Shown here one piece after another: positions 59,473 through 64,000 of a stretch of DNA of 64,000 nucleotides; position 1 is the first letter of the stretch; every line of letters begins with the position of its first letter. The stretch spans positions 1,612,001 through 1,676,000 of the forward strand of contig JAHQRK010000004.1 in assembly GCA_019828595.1 (NCBI GenBank). The letters run 5' to 3'. The position numbers and the translations under genes are program-made. Under the pieces are notes generated by a model. The model was given only the letters and a program-made list of their open reading frames with translations, did not search any database and had not been told where the DNA came from. This DNA is from Aphanomyces cochlioides. Its lineage: Eukaryota; Oomycota; Saprolegniomycetes; Saprolegniales; Verrucalvaceae.

Positions 59473-59743
59473 TAATGTTGAACAATAAAAATATTGCATT
59501 GAATGTTTTTTTAAATGACCGATATTTAAATCATGAAAAGTCATTTTTCGATATTTTTTCATCCTTTTTTCGACAGTTACCATACAAATATCAAGACTTT
59601 GACCTTGGTTTTCTCAATCATTTCTCACTCAATGGGCGTAATATTTTGTACAGCGCGCAAACTTGGTAATTGAAATACACCCTCAAAATTTTATCGCTCA
59701 ATTCGAAAAATTGACGGAGCTCGCTTTGCCCAAACGGACGGTA

Positions 59744-59940
59744 ACGTGATAGTCCATCACGGCTCACACTGTCAATACATACTGAGCTCAATGTCAGTGA
59801 AAAAACAAATGCGACGTCTTACATGAGCGAAATGTTGCTGTGTCTCGGTTGGACATCCAGCTTGGATAAATCTCTCGAGGAAATGATAAACATGGGTACC
59901 GGCCAACTTGTATTCGAGCGTTTCCAGGGCAATATAAGTC
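59744..59940 (-). pseudogene. Cyclin exon 1/2 remnant, unit 5
   Basis: Resumes the cyclin copy interrupted at 53686. It holds the 5' end of exon 2, the first intron (with its TTACAT donor complement at about 59819) and the last 110 bp of the cyclin-box exon, with several substitutions and an insertion in exon 2. It ends at about 59935, where sequence resembling the 291-bp repeat begins. Confidence 0.72.
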
Positions 59941-59963
59941 CGCGGGGATCGCCGTGTCTTCTA

Positions 59964-60045
59964 GTCGTTCTGTCCATACTGGCGTCGAGATATTTTGGCC
60001 AGTCGAGGTGCCAAAATATCTCGACGCCAGTATGGACAGAACGAC
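59964..60045. repeat. 35-bp perfect palindrome with 12-bp spacer
   Basis: Arms at 59964-59998 (gtcgttctgtccatactggc...) and 60011-60045 are exactly complementary, and similarity extends imperfectly about 13 bp further out. The outer part (gcgtcttcttgtcg) also occurs in the 291-bp repeat of unit 4, so the palindrome looks like an inverted duplication of a decayed copy of that repeat. It marks the right edge of the tandem array. Confidence 0.88.
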
Positions 60046-60159
60046 AAGAAGACGCGACGACCCCTGTCGACTTTGGTCGGGACATGTCCACACAGCCAAC
60101 ATCGTGTGTTGGGCAATGGAGGATGCATCCGGATAAGAACCTACACCTGTTATAGTTTA

Positions 60160-60607
60160 TTAACCTACAACTCTATTTTGGAAACCAGCACAAAATATAA
60201 ATTGCCTCAGTTATTCAGGAATACAGTATTTGTCATTAAACGATAAATACTAGAACCTACGAAACTTAATATACTACTAATTATAACTTATTGAAATGTA
60301 ATGATAGTATCGTCAGCAACCCCAAAAGGATCACCGCCGCGCCAAAGTCGACAAGGTAAGGCATGACCAGCGAGAGAGCAACGATTGACAGAGTATTATG
60401 TCGCTGTAATATAGATGCGTGAATGAGGACAAACTTGAGCCATCTACTGTGTTAGTCTTGCTGTTACAACTCGCCATGATTACGTTTGTTGGAGCTTGAC
60501 AAGAACACCGTGGCTTGATCCTCTCTTTGTAACCGACAGTCCTCTGAATAACGAAAGTATCTCTTCGACGGAGCAGCACGATCTGTACACCTGCTGAGAA
60601 AGCCGAC
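60160..60607. other. Intergenic, upstream of the cyclic-nucleotide-binding gene
   Basis: AT-rich to about 60300, then mixed. 60380-60480 resembles 49275-49440 in unit 4, showing that the captured fragment included this flank. A tatataaa sequence at 60632 lies inside the coding region and is not a promoter candidate. No gene found. Confidence 0.4.
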
Positions 60608-62788
60608 ATGGCCGAGCAGATTCGAGCGCAGTATATAAAAGAACGGCTCGGGTCGATCTCAGCGCCGCGCAAGTCGTCAGCGGTAGCTCCACCTCCTGAC
60701 GATCCAAACGCTCGACCGCTTCCACGCCATCGAGTCAGCACGCTCTCCAAGGTGAAAGGCGTGGAATACCTCCAAGGCGGACGCCAAGTCATGCCTCCAC
60801 TGACTCTCCACGGACGTATTCTCACCAACGTCGATCCGCGGTCGAGAGAACGCGCACAGAAACGATGGGATACCCTTCGCGACGTCGTCAGTCGGACGCC
60901 AGAGCTCACGCGGATCACGCAAAAGCTTCAAGAGAGCATCCGGTCTCATGTCTCCCTTCTTCTATTGCACTTGACACTCGTTCCCTTGTAGAATTCTCAA
61001 GATGCCGCCGAGTGAGCGCAAGGACACGGACATTGCACACTTGTACTCGTGGTTGATGTCGCAAGAAAACTTGAGCTCCCTCTTTCAAACGAGTGCGTTC
61101 TCCTTCATGGCGTTTCCTCACGACGTGTGGCTCGTAGTGCCAGAGAAGATGGGCAAGAACATTTGCCGTGAGCTTGAATTCCTCCACTTGCGCAGTAAAG
61201 TCTCCAGACAAGTGTCCGAGTCTTGACTTGTTGCACAGGCAACGACGTGATTGTTCACCAAGGCGACATTGGATGCACATGCTTCGTATATCTCCTTGTA
61301 GATGATCTCGTTGTGGCTTATCCCTTGGCGTAGATCCTCATCAGCGGTCTTGTCTCGGTGTTTGTTCGCTCGCCGGACGAGCAACTCCGATGGACGCAGC
61401 AAGGACTTCGAGATTTGTATCCGCCAGATCCATCGATTGGTATCTACGCCGCCGCTGCAGCTGTTGCTGAAGAAGAAGCCGAACGTGGTTGCGCCACGAC
61501 GCAGAAAACGCCAGTCTCGACTCTTGCTTCAACAGCTCAATGTCTAACCATGTTGTAGCATCACACTGGACGACAGCTCGACAAGGCGCACTTTGGATCA
61601 AAAGTCGCGACGCTCAAACCCGGCGCTACCTTTGGGGAGATTTGCCTGATTGAGCCCGACTCGAGACGCACGGCGACGGTCGCTGTCGACGCAGCGTGCA
61701 GCTCGGCCAATTTTATCGTCCTCTCGTCGTCTTCATACACCAAGATGACAACAAGTCAACGGACAGAAGTAAACGCCATCTCTCACTCGTCTTCTAACTC
61801 TGCGGCGATTCCTAGGGATCTGTCGCCGAGCACATTGAGTTTTTGCATCAAATGTACATGTTCCGCACGTGGTCCAAGATGCGTAGGCCAGACATCGAGC
61901 GACGAATCGTCTCAATGACGTGGATAGAGCTCATGCGGCTTGCGTCGTCCATGCGGTACATGGTCTTTCCCCCGCAGGTACCAAGCTCCCTCGCACCATC
62001 TCGACGCATCCGACGGCTCTGTAGCAATACATACAACGGAGAAACGCCGAGACGGAATACTTCTTCATGATTCTAAGCGGCGAAGCGCGGGAAGTAACGA
62101 GCTTAGTCTTCAATCAACCCGTCGAGGCCGCGCCAACGACAACTGGACCAACTGCAATTGTACCAAGAGCAGCGTCAGCAGGAGCCACATCGTCTGGGTA
62201 ACTCAGGACGGACCACCACGTTAGCAAAGATGCAAACTTAGGTCGCGGCGAAAGATGGCGCAACATAAAGTGACCGTCGAACTGACATCCATTGGCAAGT
62301 ACGACGTTGCCTGTAAGCATTCCGCCGCGCACTTGGAGTCGACCAACTTGGCTAACAACCGTCCATTTGTCCAGGTGAACACTTAATCGAGGCCAAGAAG
62401 ACGCATCAAACGAGTCCCGTTGACATTCGAGCAGGTACGACCGTCGCTTCCACTCTCTCTTGCAGCCTCGAGCTCATGGAGAAGCTTGTAGAGACGACCG
62501 TCGTAGCATTGGGACTCAGTGTACGCTCGTAGCTCGCTTGCTAGCCAGCTCGACTCCCTCCTCCGCAATCCTAACGCTCTCTTGTTGTAGAAAAAGCTCT
62601 TCCACTTGTACGTCTCTGGGCAGCCGAATCAAAAGCACGTCACGCATACGATCAAAGTACTCGAGCACGTCGCGGAAGCTCGCCATCGATGGCGCGATGC
62701 TCGCATCCATCAAGCTACAATGTATCCTGACCTGCTTGTCAAAATGTACACCTCGCCGTGGAATGACCTACTGGAGAGTTTGTTGTAG
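60608..62788 (+). CDS. Protein with two cyclic-nucleotide-binding domains (ten exons, 574 aa)
   Basis: My exon model: 60608-60942, 60992-61194, 61239-61285, 61334-61513, 61559-61768, 61816-61977, 62025-62197, 62242-62312, 62375-62520, 62591-62788. Every intron is GT-AG, 44-77 nt, and the joined frame is open. The first domain (about residues 125-305) has HQGDIGC, FILISG and the phosphate-binding cassette FGEICLIEPDSRRTATV with Glu and Arg present, so it should bind cAMP or cGMP. The second (about 380-500) has EYFFMILSGEA, but its cassette (CEHLIEAKKTHQTSPVD) lacks the Gly and Arg. The architecture resembles PKA regulatory subunits or orphan cNMP-sensing proteins. No ion-channel membrane segments and no clear PKA inhibitor site are seen. 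The start is the first ATG with an open frame. Confidence 0.8.
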
Positions 62789-62930
62789 TACGTCCAAGAT
62801 GATGCGCCTCTCTGGGAATATGTGCATGCAATGCGGGCGATGTACGCACATTGCGGGCGATTCCGTCTGCCTCGTCGATGCTGCCAACGCTAGCCGCGGT
62901 CGGAAACCCCATCCTCCTCGTCAATTCCAT

Positions 62931-63302
62931 ATGAATCGACGGACAATGTCGGCGTCGTCTTCCTCGTCGTCCGAGACATCACAGACAGACGACGCGAACA
63001 ATCCCCCGAGTCCGACGGCGTCAGCAACTTCTCAAGGGAATAACAACCACAACGACGGAGACCACGGGGAGCTATCCACCGCCGCGCCGAGACGTAGACG
63101 ACAGCTCCTAGCTGAACTCTGGGATGCAGCGAGTAAGTATGGCGTCATGCGACGGCCAAAGACCGCCGCTTCCACGTCAGTGACGACAGAGGCTGCGGAG
63201 GAACGGGAGGAAGAGAAGGCCAAGCCGTCAATCCAAGAAGCCATTGCCGCCGTGCGTCGGGCGTGGCCGTATGGAGAATGGCAAGATGCAGAGAAGGTCT
63301 AA
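62931..63302 (+). CDS. Unknown Ser-rich protein, 123 aa
   Basis: Starts MNRRTMSASSSSSSETSQ. A disordered Ser/Asn/Asp-rich N-terminal half is followed by an Arg cluster (APRRRRQLLAELWDAASKYG) and a helical C-terminus ending RRAWPYGEWQDAEKV. No signal peptide or membrane segment. It lies 142 bp downstream of the cyclic-nucleotide gene on the same strand and converges with the GAF gene, 21 bp between stop codons. The frame is also open upstream (Cys-rich MCMQCGRC at about 62820), so a longer or spliced form is possible. Confidence 0.55.
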   Translation: MNRRTMSASSSSSSETSQTDDANNPPSPTASATSQGNNNHNDGDHGELSTAAPRRRRQLLAELWDAASKYGVMRRPKTAASTSVTTEAAEEREEEKAKPSIQEAIAAVRRAWPYGEWQDAEKV

Positions 63303-63323
63303 GTCATCAACGTCGTCTTCCAT

Positions 63324-64000
63324 TTAAAACTCATCTTCACGAATGTCACTATTGTAAGAATACTGCGCCGCTGGCTGCTGGTCGCTGCCGTCAATGTCCA
63401 TGTCGCGCGGCAAATGCGTGTTCTCCGCCAAATACTCGGCGGCGCTCATGTACTGTGTCGCCGACTGCGCGAGGACTTTGAGGATTTCCAGCGCATTGTA
63501 GTCGATCACTTTGCGGGGTTTCGTGTCGGCGACGCAAATGTCGCCAATGCAGTCGCCATTCTCGAGTGTGAGCGGCACGCCGACGAAGAATTGAATCCGC
63601 GACGTTTGGCGGCGATCGACGCTGATCCGTTTGTCCGAGTTGACGTCCAAGACGACGCACGGCTTGCCGCTCTGCGCCATGCGTCGAAACGTCGGCAGCG
63701 ACTTGGGCATCTCGGATGGATTCACGTGCTCGACGTAGTGGACGAGCTCAAACAAGTTGGTGCGAATGCCAGCCATGGGGCAATCCAACGCTTGCATAGC
63801 CGAGCGGCAGATTTCTTCAAAGTCGGCATTGATGTATTCTTGGCGCTTGCTTGGCGCTTTCTTCTTGCGCCCGCCACCTTCAGACGAAGCGAGAGACGTT
63901 CCACGATTGCTCTCGGGGCTGTGATACGACGACACACGGGATCCATTGCTGGAACGCGCATATTCACCGCTTGATGTGCGTTGGATGTAAGATCGGGACG
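63324..64000 (-). CDS. GAF-domain protein, C-terminal part (runs off the window)
   Basis: The frame is open from the window edge (codons from 63998) to the stop at 63324, at least 225 residues. A Ser-rich lead and a GGGRKKKAPSKR basic stretch precede a GAF domain of about 130 residues (ALDCPMAGI, FFVGVPLTLENGDCIGDICV, LKVLAQSATQYM), then an acidic tail ending NSDIREDEF. GAF domains bind small ligands such as cyclic nucleotides, or act as redox or protein-interaction modules. In oomycetes similar C-terminal GAF domains follow FYVE or START-like regions; that N-terminal part would be outside the window. The neighbouring cyclic-nucleotide-binding gene makes a signalling role plausible but unproven. 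Confidence 0.8.
   Translation of the reverse strand, partial: SRSYIQRTSSGEYARSSNGSRVSSYHSPESNRGTSLASSEGGGRKKKAPSKRQEYINADFEEICRSAMQALDCPMAGIRTNLFELVHYVEHVNPSEMPKSLPTFRRMAQSGKPCVVLDVNSDKRISVDRRQTSRIQFFVGVPLTLENGDCIGDICVADTKPRKVIDYNALEILKVLAQSATQYMSAAEYLAENTHLPRDMDIDGSDQQPAAQYSYNSDIREDEF

Larger units (their letters stand above)
53688..59743. mobile_element. Compound transposon block interrupting the unit 5 cyclin
   Basis: The cyclin exon 2 sequence stops at about 53687 and resumes at about 59744. The 6.06 kb between consists of a degraded DDE-type transposase gene, itself hosting a pogo-like element, and a mariner-like element. I could not identify terminal inverted repeats for the outer block, so its exact type and ends are unknown. 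The break points come from comparison with units 1-4. Confidence 0.6.
53236..60160. repeat. Segmental tandem duplication, unit 5 (decayed, transposon-filled)
   Basis: From about 53236 the sequence again follows the start of unit 1 with many small differences, up to about 53686 inside cyclin exon 2. It then breaks off for about 6 kb of transposon sequence and resumes at about 59744 with the end of exon 2, intron 1 and the start of the cyclin exon upstream of it, to about 59935. The S/T-P array is absent. Instead an inverted duplication follows (59964-60045). Confidence 0.85.

Noticed and set aside
61002..61226. Separate 74-aa protein starting MPPSERKDTD
   Set aside because: It is exon 2 of the cyclic-nucleotide-binding gene read through intron 2; the spliced frame joins to HQGDIGC.
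1..64000. tRNA or rRNA genes
   Set aside because: None recognised on reading either strand; a covariance-model scan could not be run.

Overview
This window comes from a eukaryote, most likely an oomycete of the Aphanomyces/Saprolegnia type. That call is an inference. It rests on very short GT-AG introns (about 41-77 nt), a two-domain cyclic-nucleotide-binding protein next to a GAF-domain protein, a mariner transposase with an LDLG third catalytic motif, and transposon debris. No prokaryotic organisation (operons, Shine-Dalgarno sites) is visible.

Positions 1 to about 60160 are a head-to-tail segmental tandem array. Three near-identical units are complete (1-13909, 13910-28193, 28194-44337). 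A fourth is rearranged (44338-about 53235) and a fifth is decayed and transposon-filled (about 53236-60160). Each unit carries, on the minus strand, a giant gene with four parts: an N-terminus with two hydrophobic segments and an acidic stretch, an enormous S/T-P-rich tandem repeat array built from about 62-residue modules, a basic KRRR-rich linker, and an A/B-type mitotic cyclin box split by two tiny introns. Unit 1 looks intact (3,583 aa by my splice model). Unit 2 has a one-base insertion just before the cyclin box. Unit 3 (about 4,327 aa) has two small deletions that compensate, so about 1,227 codons of its array are read in a different frame. Unit 4 has a short array, a separate 291-bp repeat and a frame-breaking junction that splits it into two reading frames. 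Unit 5 keeps only scraps of the cyclin exons.

The spacers between cyclin copies hold the same series of gene fragments each time: a 53-codon plus-strand ORF, a scrap of the cyclic-nucleotide-binding gene, a large inverted repeat, a 21-bp-arm cruciform, a minus-strand ORF of about 120 codons, a 60-codon acidic ORF, and a diverged partial copy of the cyclin 3' end.

Units 4 and 5 also collected mobile elements. A 1.18-kb TA-flanked palindromic element (51222-52398) carries a 558-bp TTA-flanked Harbinger-like MITE inside one arm. A broken DDE-type transposase gene (about 53765-57631) is interrupted by a 1,789-bp pogo/Tigger-like element (54718-56506) and bordered by a 1,840-bp mariner-like element (57633-59472). 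TIRs and TSDs are visible for both of the latter.

The right end (60608-64000) is ordinary single-copy DNA: a ten-exon gene for a 574-aa protein with two cyclic-nucleotide-binding domains, a 123-aa unknown protein, and the convergent 3' part of a GAF-domain protein that runs off the window. The spacer fragments derive from a relative of this cyclic-nucleotide-binding gene, so the cyclin array expanded next to, and copied from, this locus.
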